From Mesobacillus jeotgali (lineage in GTDB: Bacteria > Bacillota > Bacilli > Bacillales > Cytobacillaceae): 64,000 bases of DNA. Numbering within the stretch: position 1 is the first letter of the stretch; each line of letters starts with the position of its first letter. The notes under the pieces were generated by a model, which was not told the origin of the DNA, did no database searches, and saw nothing but the letters and a program-made list of their open reading frames with translations. The position numbers were made by a program, and so were the translations under genes. Positions 1 through 8,608 of the stretch are shown one piece after another. The DNA is taken from assembly GCF_002874535.1 (NCBI RefSeq), contig NZ_CP025025.1, positions 370,001 to 434,000 of the forward strand, given 5' to 3'.

Positions 1-2
1 GG

Positions 3-599
3 TTCTTTATCGGAATATTTTTTGCTGATTTGTTATTAGGTTTCATGCAAGCGCCGGTATGGCTGTTTATTTTGGTCAATCTTGTTTTTCTATTGGCCTT
101 TATGTCCAAAAGTTTTTATCCCGTTCTTTTTGAGAAGGATCCGGATAAGATCATGACCTTTATGAGAAAATCGAAGCAACCGCAATTTCAGTTTTATTAT
201 CATTTTTTCAATGATGAGTTGGAGGAAGCGGAGGACAAGCTGCCTAAGATTAAATCTCCTTTTTATCAAAAGCTGAATCACGTGAACCTTCTTATTAAAA
301 GAAAGCAGTATGATGAAGCGGAAGAGTTGGCCAGTGGGTTAAAGGATAATATGTATAAGTGGTATTCCCTTGCTGGGATTGCGCTTGAGCAGGACGATCG
401 TGAATCGTATAGAAATTGTAAAGAAAAAGTGAGGAATCCGTTTTATCAAAGGCTATTGGAATTGGAAGAAATGGTCCATGATGGGAAGAAGGAAATGGTG
501 CTCGCTGAATTGGAAAACATGATCCCGACTCTAAGGGGATTAAAGCTGCTGAGCGTGATTCAGTATAAGCAGGATTTATTAAGAAGACAGCAGGATTAA
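3..599 (+). CDS. Hypothetical membrane-anchored protein, 5' partial
   Basis: The frame is open to the left edge of the window, so the gene almost certainly starts upstream; the TTG at 30 has no ribosome binding site. The visible N-terminal part is one hydrophobic stretch (about residues 1-35), followed by a charged, helical soluble region of about 160 residues. Two similar helical blocks around the 'PFYQ' motif (SPFYQKL and NPFYQRL) suggest a TPR-like repeat. A GNAT gene follows 28 bp downstream on the same strand. I do not recognise the family. It is probably a tail-anchored or N-anchored cytoplasmic protein. Confidence 0.7.
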   Translation, partial: FFIGIFFADLLLGFMQAPVWLFILVNLVFLLAFMSKSFYPVLFEKDPDKIMTFMRKSKQPQFQFYYHFFNDELEEAEDKLPKIKSPFYQKLNHVNLLIKRKQYDEAEELASGLKDNMYKWYSLAGIALEQDDRESYRNCKEKVRNPFYQRLLELEEMVHDGKKEMVLAELENMIPTLRGLKLLSVIQYKQDLLRRQQD

Positions 600-627
600 T
601 TTTTCAACGAATAGATGGAGGCAACCG

Positions 628-1170
628 ATGACAAACCTAACATTTAGACAGTTAAAGGTGGATGAGTGTGAACTGATGAAGGATATGGACGCTTCTCAGT
701 ATATTGGAAAAGCGTGGAGGGAAGTTGATGGCAAACGTCAACTGGTCGAGATCAATTACCAGGACCCTGATTGGCCGAATGGGTATGAACATCATTTCAA
801 TAATTTGATGCAAACGATCAGCGAGGGTGGGAGTGCGATTGGCGCATTTGACCGAGATGGTAGATTAATAGGCTTTGCCACTGTCAATCGGGGTTTCTTT
901 GGCGAGAACTCTCAATATGTATTACTGGACCAGCTTTTCATCACACTCGAGCACAGACATAAAGGCATTGGCAAGAAGCTATTTTTCCTTTCAGCACAAC
1001 AAGCGAAAGAGTGGCAGGCTGATAAGCTCTTTATATGTGCCGGATCTGCAGAAGAAACAGTCGCCTTTTACTTTGGAATCGGGTGTAAAGTGGCCGAAGA
1101 AATCCAACAGGAATTTTACGAAAGTGATCCAAGGGATTTTCAACTGGAATTCTCGTTAAGTCGGTTATAA
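628..1170 (+). CDS. GNAT family N-acetyltransferase
   Basis: A 180-residue protein of GNAT size. The acetyl-CoA binding region is visible as the segment LFITLEHRHKGIGKKLFF (about residues 106-123), which holds the Q/R-x-x-G-x-G/A type loop (RHKGIG). A preceding beta strand (VLLDQLF) and a later AEETVAFYFGIGC segment fit motif B. The substrate cannot be told. The ATG has a GGAGG site about 6 bp upstream. It lies 28 bp after the preceding membrane-anchored gene and may share its transcript. Confidence 0.85.
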   Translation: MTNLTFRQLKVDECELMKDMDASQYIGKAWREVDGKRQLVEINYQDPDWPNGYEHHFNNLMQTISEGGSAIGAFDRDGRLIGFATVNRGFFGENSQYVLLDQLFITLEHRHKGIGKKLFFLSAQQAKEWQADKLFICAGSAEETVAFYFGIGCKVAEEIQQEFYESDPRDFQLEFSLSRL

Positions 1171-1336
1171 GAAACGTGATATGTGCGGGGCATGTGGACA
1201 AAGTGACAGTTCTAGTGTCTCATAAGTGTTGTAAATTTGTGTATGACAGAGACAGCAGAACCGTCCCTCTGTCTATTCTGGTGACAGTTCTTGCGTCTCA
1301 CAACAGCAGAACCCTCCCTTTGTCTCTTCCTTTTAA
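1171..1336. other. Intergenic stretch with degenerate short repeats
   Basis: No gene is supported here. It holds two related pieces of the type GTGACAGTTCTNGNGTCTCA and two of the type CAGCAGAACCNTCCCTNTGTCT, also found near 2540. They belong to a loose family of GGGACGGTTCTTGTGTCCC-like pieces scattered in this window. The reading frame crossing it looks random. Confidence 0.4.
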
Positions 1337-1519
1337 TCATAATGACGGAGGGCTATCAGACATTGTATTAACAAGTATTAAATATATTAGAATATTAGCG
1401 CCAGGTAATAAAAGAAATATTAGTCTTACGGCCAAAGAAGATATACCGTAATACTCAGCTATTCCTCCGCAAACACCGGCAATGGATTTGTCTGTTGATG
1501 ATTTTTTAAGATTTGTCAT
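1337..1519 (-). CDS. PspC domain protein
   Basis: A 60-residue protein consisting almost only of a PspC domain: a basic N-terminus, the signature SIAGVCGGIAEYYGI (residues 11-25), then one hydrophobic helix (LAVRLIFLLLPGANILIYLIL). PspC proteins are inner-membrane envelope-stress proteins; in Bacillus they occur in stress operons. It starts 2 bp after the stop of the 55-residue gene on the same strand, so the two form an operon. GAGAGGA serves as ribosome binding site inside the upstream gene's end. I could not find a SigW-type promoter. Confidence 0.85.
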   Translation of the reverse strand: MTNLKKSSTDKSIAGVCGGIAEYYGISSLAVRLIFLLLPGANILIYLILVNTMSDSPPSL

Positions 1520-1521
1520 TC

Positions 1522-1689
1522 CTAGTTATCCTCTCTCTTTTCTGCAAATAACAAAAATAGTGTTGCTAAAGGTCCTAATAAAAGAGAAAGCAAAAACCAA
1601 CTCAACCCGGTCCTATTCTTTCCTTGTGCAAGTCCAGCGTTAATTAATGCCAAGGTGCCCCAACCAACAAAATATTGATCATCCATCAT
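1522..1689 (-). CDS. Small membrane protein upstream of PspC
   Basis: A 55-codon frame starting with two ATG codons at 1689 and 1686, preceded by GGAGGAAAAAG. The product has an amphipathic N-terminal half (QYFVGWGTLALINAGLAQGK) and a strongly hydrophobic C-terminal helix (SWFLLSLLLGPLATLFLLFA) ending in a charged tail. Its stop lies 2 bp before the PspC start, which supports translation as the first gene of a two-gene operon. I do not recognise the family. Confidence 0.65.
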   Translation of the reverse strand: MMDDQYFVGWGTLALINAGLAQGKNRTGLSWFLLSLLLGPLATLFLLFAEKREDN

Positions 1690-1932
1690 CTTTTTCCTCC
1701 GGCCAACTAAAATTTATTAAAGCTAATTAATAAGCTTTAATAAAATACTCTTCTATTTATAAAGTATACTATCAATCACTTGAAAATTGTGAATAAAATC
1801 GGTAAATGTTGGAAAATTAAATTGTGTGCGCTTCATTTTTTTTCAGAAATGTGGGAAGCTATGGAGAAGGTTTGTTGACGTGAATAAAAAATACCTCCAG
1901 GAGAAAAATACTGAATAAACATTGGAGGGAAA

Positions 1933-2103
1933 ATGATGCGGGACAAAAAACAAAAACGTCAGGAAGGCCAAATGATTAACAACGTCCAAAACGAAGAGCA
2001 ACTGGAGATTAGTCAAACAGGTTATGGACTGGAAGCAGTTGAAAAAGGCATGGATTACATGGAGGGAGATCAAGAAAATTCGCCAAACTGTGGTGGATTG
2101 TAG
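1933..2103 (+). CDS. Small hydrophilic protein, 56 residues
   Basis: A frame with two tandem ATG codons (1933 and 1936) directly after a GGAGGG site, ending at a TAG, with a good intrinsic terminator about 40 bp downstream. The product is very polar and Gln/Glu/Asn-rich (EGQMINNVQNEEQLEISQTG...), with the end NSPNCGGL. It resembles the short Bacillus proteins grouped as domains of unknown function such as DUF4021, but I am not certain of that. A spore- or starvation-related role is a guess only. Confidence 0.6.
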   Translation: MMRDKKQKRQEGQMINNVQNEEQLEISQTGYGLEAVEKGMDYMEGDQENSPNCGGL

Positions 2104-2144
2104 TTGTTTTTTTTATTCATTGAATCATTTATACCAGGCAAGCC

Positions 2145-2182
2145 AAAATCCATTCTGTCTAAAAGGATGGATTTTTCTTTTT
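2145..2182 (+). terminator. Intrinsic terminator
   Basis: Arms AAATCCAT and ATGGATTT with a short loop, followed by TTTTTCTTTTT. It ends the 56-residue gene. Confidence 0.75.
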
Positions 2183-2258
2183 AGCTGATGAAACGGTAAA
2201 CAGCTTGTCATTATTAGAAAATATGATTCATAAACTCTATCAAAAGGGGGGTGTAGAA

Positions 2259-2477
2259 TTGAACCGAGTTCCAAACAGAGTCGATTATTATCTGAAAGAC
2301 AAGTGTCTCTTAAGTGCCAATGTAAAGCATTGGGAGCAGTATGTTGCAGCTTTGAGGGCTAGTAATACTGTCACGCTATACAAGAAAGAATATGTGGTGG
2401 ATAAAATAAATATGGTTCATGATCCCGCAACCGTAGTTTTAAAAATCAACGTTGAACCGCTTAAAATATATAAATAA
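2259..2477 (+). CDS. Hypothetical protein, 72 residues
   Basis: The chosen start is the TTG at 2259, which has an AAGGGGGG site 8 bp upstream; a longer frame from 2205 lacks such a site. The product begins MNRVPNRVDYYLKDK and has no membrane segment or recognisable motif. It looks like a small mixed alpha/beta cytoplasmic protein. A UUCG-loop terminator follows directly. Function unknown. Confidence 0.6.
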   Translation: MNRVPNRVDYYLKDKCLLSANVKHWEQYVAALRASNTVTLYKKEYVVDKINMVHDPATVVLKINVEPLKIYK

Positions 2478-2500
2478 GTATCCTTCGGGATGCTTTTTTT
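2478..2500 (+). terminator. Intrinsic terminator with UUCG loop
   Basis: A seven-pair stem (AGTATCC with GGATGCT, one G-U pair) closed by TTCG and followed by a T run. A near copy lies at 5182-5207. Confidence 0.7.
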
Positions 2501-2651
2501 ATGTAATGGCAAGGTTGTAGAAATTTGATTTAAGTGGTACAGCAGGACCGTCCCTATGTCCCTTTTCAAGTGTCGTCGCTTTTTTAAAAAGGGTAACGTA
2601 TAATTAAACTATAGAAAACAATATACGATTCATTAGGAGGCTCAATGTTTC

Positions 2652-4070
2652 ATGAAAAATGAACTAACAATGCCGACAAAAATATCGTTCAAATCTAATA
2701 GGGTTATGGTGAATGGAGAAGTTGTGCGGACAGCGATCTTCGCCAGATTCATGGTCGCAGAGATCCAAACTGAGGTAAACGAAAAGTATTATCTGATTTT
2801 CTACAAAAATGCCCTTATCTATGGTGATCAACTCGACAAGGTTCAAAAAGGTTCCTTTCTTGATAAAGTGCTGAATGAAGGGATCATTTTAAATCAAAAG
2901 CACCCGCTTCTACCTGTACTCATTCCCACGACAGCTTTAACCATACCAGCTAAAAACAAGCTCTTTAATCATCTCCAGCGCAATTATTCTCCCCTTGAAA
3001 TACCATGTATTGCCGCAGCGCTCGACTCATTTTTCTCAACAGAACAGCTTTCCAAACCAATCGAAAACATCTTCTTCCACTATAGAAGAAACGGCAGTTT
3101 TTCTAAAGCCTATCAATCGATCCATCTTTTATCCGACTTATCTCCCTCCCTGGAGAAATTCAGTGATCTCCTCCATTCCCGGGAATACAGCTCATATTCC
3201 AATTTCTACACTACTTCATCTTTATCGGCAATCGAAAAGAAGGACCCCTTATTTGCAGAGTTCCATTGCTTTATGAATCGAAAAAACAGCGAACATTATC
3301 AAATGCTGCAAAAGATATTAATAAACGGAGAACGGTATGCAGAAGTTCTGCTGCTTTGGATGGATGATAAAAAGAATCTTACGTCTGAGTCTGTTAAGAG
3401 CCAGACAGATTTGGCCTTGAAATATCTCCCCCTTGAAAATTGGATTCAAGTCTTATCCTATGCAAAAATTAATCCATATAAATGGGTACCGGAAGCTCGA
3501 ACTTTCATTGAGGGATTGATGAGAGTCGGACAATATGAGAAAGCGGCCGAATATTTATTCCCTTTCATTGAGGAATTGCCAGCAGAGTATCACCTGCTCC
3601 TTAATGAAATTTGGAAGCAGGTTGGTGCTGATTTTGTGGTTTCTCACTTGGATGAGTTTCTGCTGCTGCATCAGCAAGTTGCTCAGGAAAATGACCCGAG
3701 GCAATTTGAACAAAGAATTCTGCAGCTGACAGGAAAGCTAATGGAGGGGCATGAACTGAAAGTGGTCTGTGAAAAACTGAAGCCTATCCAGAAAAACTTT
3801 CCACATTCAATCACCATTCGCAAAATCAATGAAATGGCAGCTCTTCTGGAGAATCCTGACAGAATGATGGAATTGGGGCAATTTTACGCAGATTTCCACC
3901 AATATGATCAAGCAATCGAATGTTTCTTCTGGGAAATGGAGCTCAACCCGGCTGACCCAGCTCCGGTAAGGCAACTGAGTAAAATGTATCAACAGAAAGG
4001 CATGGTCAATGAGGCATCAGCCTATCAGCAAATTTATACACAATTAAGGAACGACCAGGAAACAGGTTGA
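2652..4070 (+). CDS. TPR-repeat protein, function unknown
   Basis: A 472-residue soluble protein. The N-terminal 100 residues are beta-rich. The rest is helical, and the C-terminal 150 residues carry TPR-like pairs such as the AEYLFPFIEELPAEYHLLLNEIW block and the clear repeat QFYADFHQYDQAIECFFWEMEL-NPADP (about residues 415-441). TPR folds mediate protein-protein contacts. The ATG at 2652 has an AGGAGG site 11 bp upstream; the ATG at 2645 is followed at once by a stop. It stands alone between an unknown small gene and the 52-bp array. No partner can be named. Confidence 0.7.
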   Translation: MKNELTMPTKISFKSNRVMVNGEVVRTAIFARFMVAEIQTEVNEKYYLIFYKNALIYGDQLDKVQKGSFLDKVLNEGIILNQKHPLLPVLIPTTALTIPAKNKLFNHLQRNYSPLEIPCIAAALDSFFSTEQLSKPIENIFFHYRRNGSFSKAYQSIHLLSDLSPSLEKFSDLLHSREYSSYSNFYTTSSLSAIEKKDPLFAEFHCFMNRKNSEHYQMLQKILINGERYAEVLLLWMDDKKNLTSESVKSQTDLALKYLPLENWIQVLSYAKINPYKWVPEARTFIEGLMRVGQYEKAAEYLFPFIEELPAEYHLLLNEIWKQVGADFVVSHLDEFLLLHQQVAQENDPRQFEQRILQLTGKLMEGHELKVVCEKLKPIQKNFPHSITIRKINEMAALLENPDRMMELGQFYADFHQYDQAIECFFWEMELNPADPAPVRQLSKMYQQKGMVNEASAYQQIYTQLRNDQETG

Positions 4071-4234
4071 AACTTCCTTGAGGTTACTGAAGCATAATTA
4101 AGTGATAGAAAAGCTAAATGAAAACAGCATGAGCCGAAAATCACGAAAGGATATTTGGCTCGTTACCCGAAGCTGTCACCTAAGCGAGCACGAGTGACTT
4201 CCTGCAAATTTAAGATTACGAGGTTAAAGGATTG

Positions 4235-4935
4235 GAATCTGTAATTGTGACAGGTTTGAAGGAGAAGAGGATAAAGCTGTCAAGAAAACCCCGTTATTGT
4301 GACAGGTTTGATGGAGAAGAGGCCAAAGCTGTCAAGAATCCGTTGTAATTGTGACAGGTTTGAAGGAAAAGAGGCCAAAGCTGTCAAGAAAATCTTGTTA
4401 TTGTGACAGGTTCGAGAGAGAAGAGGTCAAAGTTGTCAAGAAAATCCCGTTATTGTGACAGGTTTGAAGGAGAAGATGGCAAAGCTGTCAAGAATCCGTT
4501 GTAATTGTGACAGGTTTGAAGGAGAAGAGGCCAAAGCTGTCAAGAAAACCTCGTTATTGTGACAGGTTTGAAGGAGAAGAGGCCAAAGCTGTAAAGAAAA
4601 CTCTGTTATTTTGACAGGTTTGAGGGGGAAGAGGCCAAAGCTGTCAAGAAAACCCTGTTATTGTGACAGGTTTGAAGGAGAAGATGGCAAAGCTGTCAAG
4701 AATCCGTTGTAATTGTGACAAGTTTGAGGGGGAAGAGGCCAAAGCTGTCAAGAAAACCCCGTTATTGTGACAGGTTTGTGGAAGAAGAGGTCAAAGCTGT
4801 CAAGAAATCATCGTTATTGTGACAGGTTTGATGGAAAAGAGGCCAAAGCTGTCAAGAAAACCCTGTTATTTTGACAGCTTTGAGCGGGAGGAGGCCAAAG
4901 CTGTCAAGAAACCATCGTTATTGTGACAGGACATG
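4235..4935 (+). repeat. Tandem array A: 14 hairpin units of 52 bp
   Basis: The anchor TTGTGACAGG (or its TTTTGACAG variant) recurs at exact 52-bp steps: 4246, 4298, 4350, 4402, 4454, 4506, 4558, 4610, 4662, 4714, 4766, 4818, 4870 and 4922. Each full unit holds an inverted repeat, TGACAGGTTTG ... CAAAGCTGTCA (6 pairs, one G-G mismatch, 4 pairs; perfect in the 4870 unit). The 13-nt loop is purine-rich (AAGGAGAAGAGGC). The 17-bp linker is also conserved. The array does not code for protein. Confidence 0.9.
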
Positions 4936-5027
4936 GGTACTTCTCTATCGATTATCGTATCGTTTGGGATGTTGTCCAAAATAAGATGCCTGAATTAAAA
5001 AAACAAGTGGAACGATTATTAATATAA
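4929..5027 (+). pseudogene. Possible 3' remnant of a gene
   Basis: Directly after the last array unit a frame of 32 codons ends in a normal stop. Its product (GHGYFSIDYRIVW, then DVVQNKMPELKKQVERLL) looks like the end of a real globular protein with an amphipathic C-terminal helix. There is no start codon or ribosome binding site, and the array occupies the place where the rest of the gene would be. A UUCG terminator lies downstream at 5182. I read it as the tail of a gene lost when the array expanded, with low certainty. Confidence 0.3.
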
Positions 5028-5181
5028 ATTGAATGGGTTTTGGGCCATGGAAAGGTTTAAGTGTTCCATAAAACATAAAAGTGTGTTGTTTTGTGGGTCA
5101 ACAAAACCTGCCCTTTAACTCCCATGAACAGGCAATTGTAGTGCTAAAAACGACTATTAATCACTTAGAATGTAAGAATCA

Positions 5182-5207
5182 AGTATCCTTCGGGATGATT
5201 TTTTTTT
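5182..5207 (+). terminator. UUCG-loop terminator, copy
   Basis: ATCC-TTCG-GGAT hairpin followed by nine T residues, nearly identical to the one at 2478-2500. No intact gene ends just before it. Confidence 0.55.
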
Positions 5208-5366
5208 AATCGCAATTTTGTTTTTGAAAAGATCACTACTCCTTGCCAGAGACTGGGGTTTGGGGGTTTTTCTGGTTTAAATATTTTAATGGGACAGCAA
5301 TACATTCTTCTGCCAATTTGTGATTTTTGTTATTGAATTCTTTTAAAAAGTATGGAAAAATAATGA

Positions 5367-5381
5367 GGTCATCAGATGACC
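5367..5381 (+). promoter_or_regulatory. LutR-type (FadR/GntR) operator before lutP
   Basis: GGTCATC-A-GATGACC is a perfect 7-1-7 palindrome 84 bp upstream of the lutP start. The core TCATC-N-GATGA fits operators of the FadR-type GntR subfamily to which LutR belongs. A possible -35 (TTGAAT at 5333) lies just upstream, so a bound repressor would sit near the transcription start. No second copy is visible before lutR or lutA. Confidence 0.7.
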
Positions 5382-5464
5382 GGATATCTGCTGCGCGTAA
5401 TAAAACAAAATGCTTTAAACTATGAAACTATCAAGCTTTTGAGCAACTAGGGGGAAGGGATTAA

Positions 5465-7045
5465 ATGTTATTGCTGATTGCGTTAAGTGCGATTATCGCT
5501 CCGTTTTTATTTCTTGTGATTTTGCGGATGCCAGCGGCTAAGGGGATGGCTTTGAGTTCACTGATCGTCATTTTGTTAGCGCTTACTACTTGGGGGATGC
5601 AAGGAGAAGTGGTAATGGCGTCGATTTTTCAAGGGGTACATAAAACGCTGACTATTCTTTGGATTTTATTTGGTGCATTGGTGTTGTTGAATACGCTTCG
5701 AAATACAGGAGCGGTCGTCAGGATTAACCAGGGATTTCAAAGCATTTCTGGTGACATGCGGGTCCAGGTCATTATTGTTGCCTTTTTATTTGGTTCACTG
5801 ATTGAAGGAGCGGCAGGCTTTGGAACGCCGGCGATGGTTACCGGACCGTTAATGCTGGCTCTAGGGTTCCAGCCGATCGCAGCTGCAACGATTGCCTTGA
5901 TTGCTGATAGTACCGCTGTCATGTTCGGTGCGGTCGGGACTCCAGTGGCAGTGGGACTGAGCAATATACCTGGTGCCGATACTCCGTTTTTCCATGATAT
6001 TGCCGTTACCGTGACGAGTCTGGATTTACTCGCGGGTTCGTTCATTCCGTTTATTTTAATGGTGGTGTTAACGGTCTTCTTTGGAAGCGGTATCAAAGAT
6101 GCGTTGCCGATGCTTCCGTGGACACTGATGATTGGTTTTATCTACACGGGCAGTGCGTTACTGATTGCTAGCCTTTTTGGGCATGAGTTTGTTTCTATTC
6201 TTGCCGCACTCATCACTTTGGCGGTGGCGACATTGACCGCGAAAAAAGGCTTCTTGCTTCCGAAGACAGAATGGAAAGCTGCAATGCGGAAGGATTTTGT
6301 CGTTTCGACTGAAAAGTCAAATATGAGCATTGTGACAGCCTGGTCGCCATATGTCGTTGTTGTTCTTTTATTGCTGCTCACACGGATTGTTCCAGCCCTG
6401 AAAGAGTTTACGAGGACAGCGGTTGACTTTACCTGGAGCAATATTTTAGGAGTTGAGGGTGTGACATCGGCCTGGGAATTCTTATATTCTCCAGGAACAA
6501 TCCTTACTGCTGCGGCAGTTTTAGCGTTTTTATTCCAGCGCAAATCGTATCAGACTTTTACCAATGCATCGAAAGAGTCGTTATCGACGATGAAAATGAC
6601 TTCGATTGCCTTGATTGCGACGCTTTCAATGGTTCAAGTATTTGTTAACTCGGGCATGAATCTCAATGAACTAGTCAGTATGCCTCAGTATATTGCCGAA
6701 TCCTTTGCTGGCTCGTTAGGCTCGGTCTGGATTTTCGTTGCTCCATTCCTTGGTGAGTTAGGTGCGTTCATTACTGGAAGTGCAACGGTTTCGACGCTAA
6801 CGTTTTCGCCAATTCAATTCAATGTCGCGGATGCCGTTGGTCTGGAGTCGAATATCGTGCTGGCAGTCCAGCTCATTGGGGCAGCTGCAGGAAATATGAT
6901 TTGTGTGCATAATGTCGTTGCAGCGAGTGCGGTTGTTGGGGTGTCCGGTAAAGAAGGGGAAATTATTCGTAAAACTTTGGCACCTGCGATCCTGTATGGA
7001 ATTCTTGCGGGAGTGTCTGGTTTTATCTTCTTAAACTTACTTTAA
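5465..7045 (+). CDS. lutP: L-lactate permease (LctP family)
   Basis: A 526-residue polytopic membrane protein with about 12 helices. It has the family signature [17 protein letters not shown] (about residues 119-135) and ends in the conserved helix block with [17 protein letters not shown]. LctP proteins bring L-lactate into the cell with protons. The ATG follows an AGGGGGAAGGG site. It heads the locus lutP-lutR-lutABC, so imported lactate is passed to the LutABC oxidation complex. B. subtilis LutP is a little longer (about 560 residues) but similar throughout. A LutR-like operator lies upstream. Confidence 0.93.
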   Translation: MLLLIALSAIIAPFLFLVILRMPAAKGMALSSLIVILLALTTWGMQGEVVMASIFQGVHKTLTILWILFGALVLLNTLRNTGAVVRINQGFQSISGDMRVQVIIVAFLFGSLIEGAAGFGTPAMVTGPLMLALGFQPIAAATIALIADSTAVMFGAVGTPVAVGLSNIPGADTPFFHDIAVTVTSLDLLAGSFIPFILMVVLTVFFGSGIKDALPMLPWTLMIGFIYTGSALLIASLFGHEFVSILAALITLAVATLTAKKGFLLPKTEWKAAMRKDFVVSTEKSNMSIVTAWSPYVVVVLLLLLTRIVPALKEFTRTAVDFTWSNILGVEGVTSAWEFLYSPGTILTAAAVLAFLFQRKSYQTFTNASKESLSTMKMTSIALIATLSMVQVFVNSGMNLNELVSMPQYIAESFAGSLGSVWIFVAPFLGELGAFITGSATVSTLTFSPIQFNVADAVGLESNIVLAVQLIGAAAGNMICVHNVVAASAVVGVSGKEGEIIRKTLAPAILYGILAGVSGFIFLNLL

Positions 7046-7123
7046 GCTGCCAAAAGGTCCCACTATCTTTCGGAGAACTAAATTCTCTGTATAATAAATA
7101 GGAATAGATGGGAGATGAATGAT

Positions 7124-7831
7124 ATGCCATATAAACGAGTGCAAGCAAAAAAGGTTTATGAACAAGTTGCTGATTCAATAATTGAGTTGATTAAAACTGG
7201 TGAGTTAAAACCAGGTGATAAATTAGATTCCGTCGAAAAGCTGGCGAAAAGCTTCGACGTTGGGAGTTCCACTATCAGGGAAGCGTTAAGTGGCTTGCGG
7301 ACGATGGGGCTGGTGAAAATGCGCCAGGGTGAAGGGACATTTGTGAACACCTTTGATCCGTCGAAATTCCAGTTGCCCGTTACCAGCGCTTTCTTAATGA
7401 AGCTTGAAGATGTGAAGGAACTGTATGAAGTCCGTAAGATTTTAGAAATCGGCACCGCGGCTCAGGCAGCTGCTGTGCATGAAGAAGAAGATTTGCTTGA
7501 TATGGAAAAAGCATTGATCGTAATGGAACATGCCAATGGAAATGAAGACCTCGCTTCGCAAGCGGACCTTGATTTTCACGTTGCAATCGCGAATGCGACA
7601 CATAACAAATTGTTGATTAATCTGATGAGCAGCGTCTCGGCGCTAAATTCGCAAACGATCCAGGAAACCCGGAAGGTGCTCCTGTATTCTGATAACATCG
7701 TCGATGACCTGCATTCCGAGCATCGACGAATCTTTGAAGCTATTAAAAACCGACAGCCAAACGAAGCGCGCCAAGCAATGCTTGAGCATTTACAAAATGT
7801 CCAGGACCGACTTTTTAAATACATTGAGTAA
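7124..7831 (+). CDS. lutR: LutR, GntR/FadR-family transcriptional regulator
   Basis: A 235-residue regulator. The N-terminal winged helix-turn-helix (about residues 5-70) includes KLAKSFDVGSSTIREALSGLRTMGLVKMRQGEGTF, typical of GntR. The C-terminal FCD all-helical ligand domain (about 85-230) holds the metal/ligand residues of FadR-type proteins (DLDFHVAIANATHN, SEHRRIFEAI). LutR represses lactate use genes and is relieved by lactate. The ATG at 7124 is preferred because GGGAG lies 9 bp upstream; the ATG at 7115 is too close to it. A TATAAT box is at 7090. The likely operator is at 5367. Confidence 0.9.
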   Translation: MPYKRVQAKKVYEQVADSIIELIKTGELKPGDKLDSVEKLAKSFDVGSSTIREALSGLRTMGLVKMRQGEGTFVNTFDPSKFQLPVTSAFLMKLEDVKELYEVRKILEIGTAAQAAAVHEEEDLLDMEKALIVMEHANGNEDLASQADLDFHVAIANATHNKLLINLMSSVSALNSQTIQETRKVLLYSDNIVDDLHSEHRRIFEAIKNRQPNEARQAMLEHLQNVQDRLFKYIE

Positions 7832-7873
7832 TTCGGGCGGCCGTCGAACGACTTTTACATGAGGTGAACAAAC

Positions 7874-8590
7874 ATGAAGGTTTCATTATTTAGTACGTGC
7901 CTAAGTGATATTCTCTTTGCGGATGTGGCGAAAAACACGCTTGAGATCCTTGAGAGGGTTGGATGTGATGTGGATTATCCGATGGAGCAGACATGCTGCG
8001 GCCAGCCTGCCTATAACAGCGGGTATTTAGAAGAAGCGAAAGCAGCGATGAAACAAATGATGAAGGCTTTCCGCCACTCGGAATATGTCGTTGGACCATC
8101 AGGATCCTGCGTGAGCATGTTGAAGGAATATCCGCATATCTTTGCCGGCGACCCAGAGTGGGAAGAAGAGGCGAAAGTCTTCGCTTCTAAGTGTTACGAA
8201 ATTACGGAATTCCTTGTCGACGTCATGGGCATAACCGATTTGGGCTCGACTTTTAAAGGAAGAGTGACTTTCCATTCCTCCTGCCATATGAAACGTCTTC
8301 TTGGTGTAAAAGAACAACCGAAAATCTTGTTGCGCAATGTCAAAGGTGTTGAGCTGGTTGACCTGCCATGGGAAGAGGATTGCTGTGGATTCGGCGGAAC
8401 GTTTGCCGTGAAAAACCCGGTGATCTCCCAGGAGATGGTGAGTGAGAAGTCACGTCACGTGGCAGAAACTAAAGCTGAGTATTTGGTTGGCGCGGATATG
8501 GGCTGCTTGATGAATATTGGCGGCCGCATGGAGCGCGAAGGCAAAAAAGTAAAGATCATTCACATCACAGAGATTTTAAATACTCACTAA
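7874..8590 (+). CDS. lutA: LutA, lactate utilization Fe-S protein
   Basis: 238 residues, the same length as B. subtilis LutA. Two cysteine-rich CCG domains are present, with CCGQPAYNSG at residues 41-50 and CCGFGGTF near residue 170; these motifs bind Fe-S clusters or heterodisulfide-type centres. LutA acts with LutB and LutC to oxidise L-lactate to pyruvate in the cytoplasm. The ATG has GAGGTGA upstream. lutB begins 19 bp after its stop, so the three genes form one operon. Confidence 0.94.
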   Translation: MKVSLFSTCLSDILFADVAKNTLEILERVGCDVDYPMEQTCCGQPAYNSGYLEEAKAAMKQMMKAFRHSEYVVGPSGSCVSMLKEYPHIFAGDPEWEEEAKVFASKCYEITEFLVDVMGITDLGSTFKGRVTFHSSCHMKRLLGVKEQPKILLRNVKGVELVDLPWEEDCCGFGGTFAVKNPVISQEMVSEKSRHVAETKAEYLVGADMGCLMNIGGRMEREGKKVKIIHITEILNTH

Positions 8591-8608
8591 GAAACGGAGG
8601 GAAAAAAG

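Noticed and set aside
1843-2073. 76-residue minus-strand frame
   Set aside because: It is opposite the 56-residue gene at 1933, which has a ribosome binding site and terminator; the minus frame has neither.
4235-4935. CRISPR array reading of array A (and of array B)
   Set aside because: The stretches between repeats are themselves conserved from unit to unit, so they are not spacers, and no cas gene is present.
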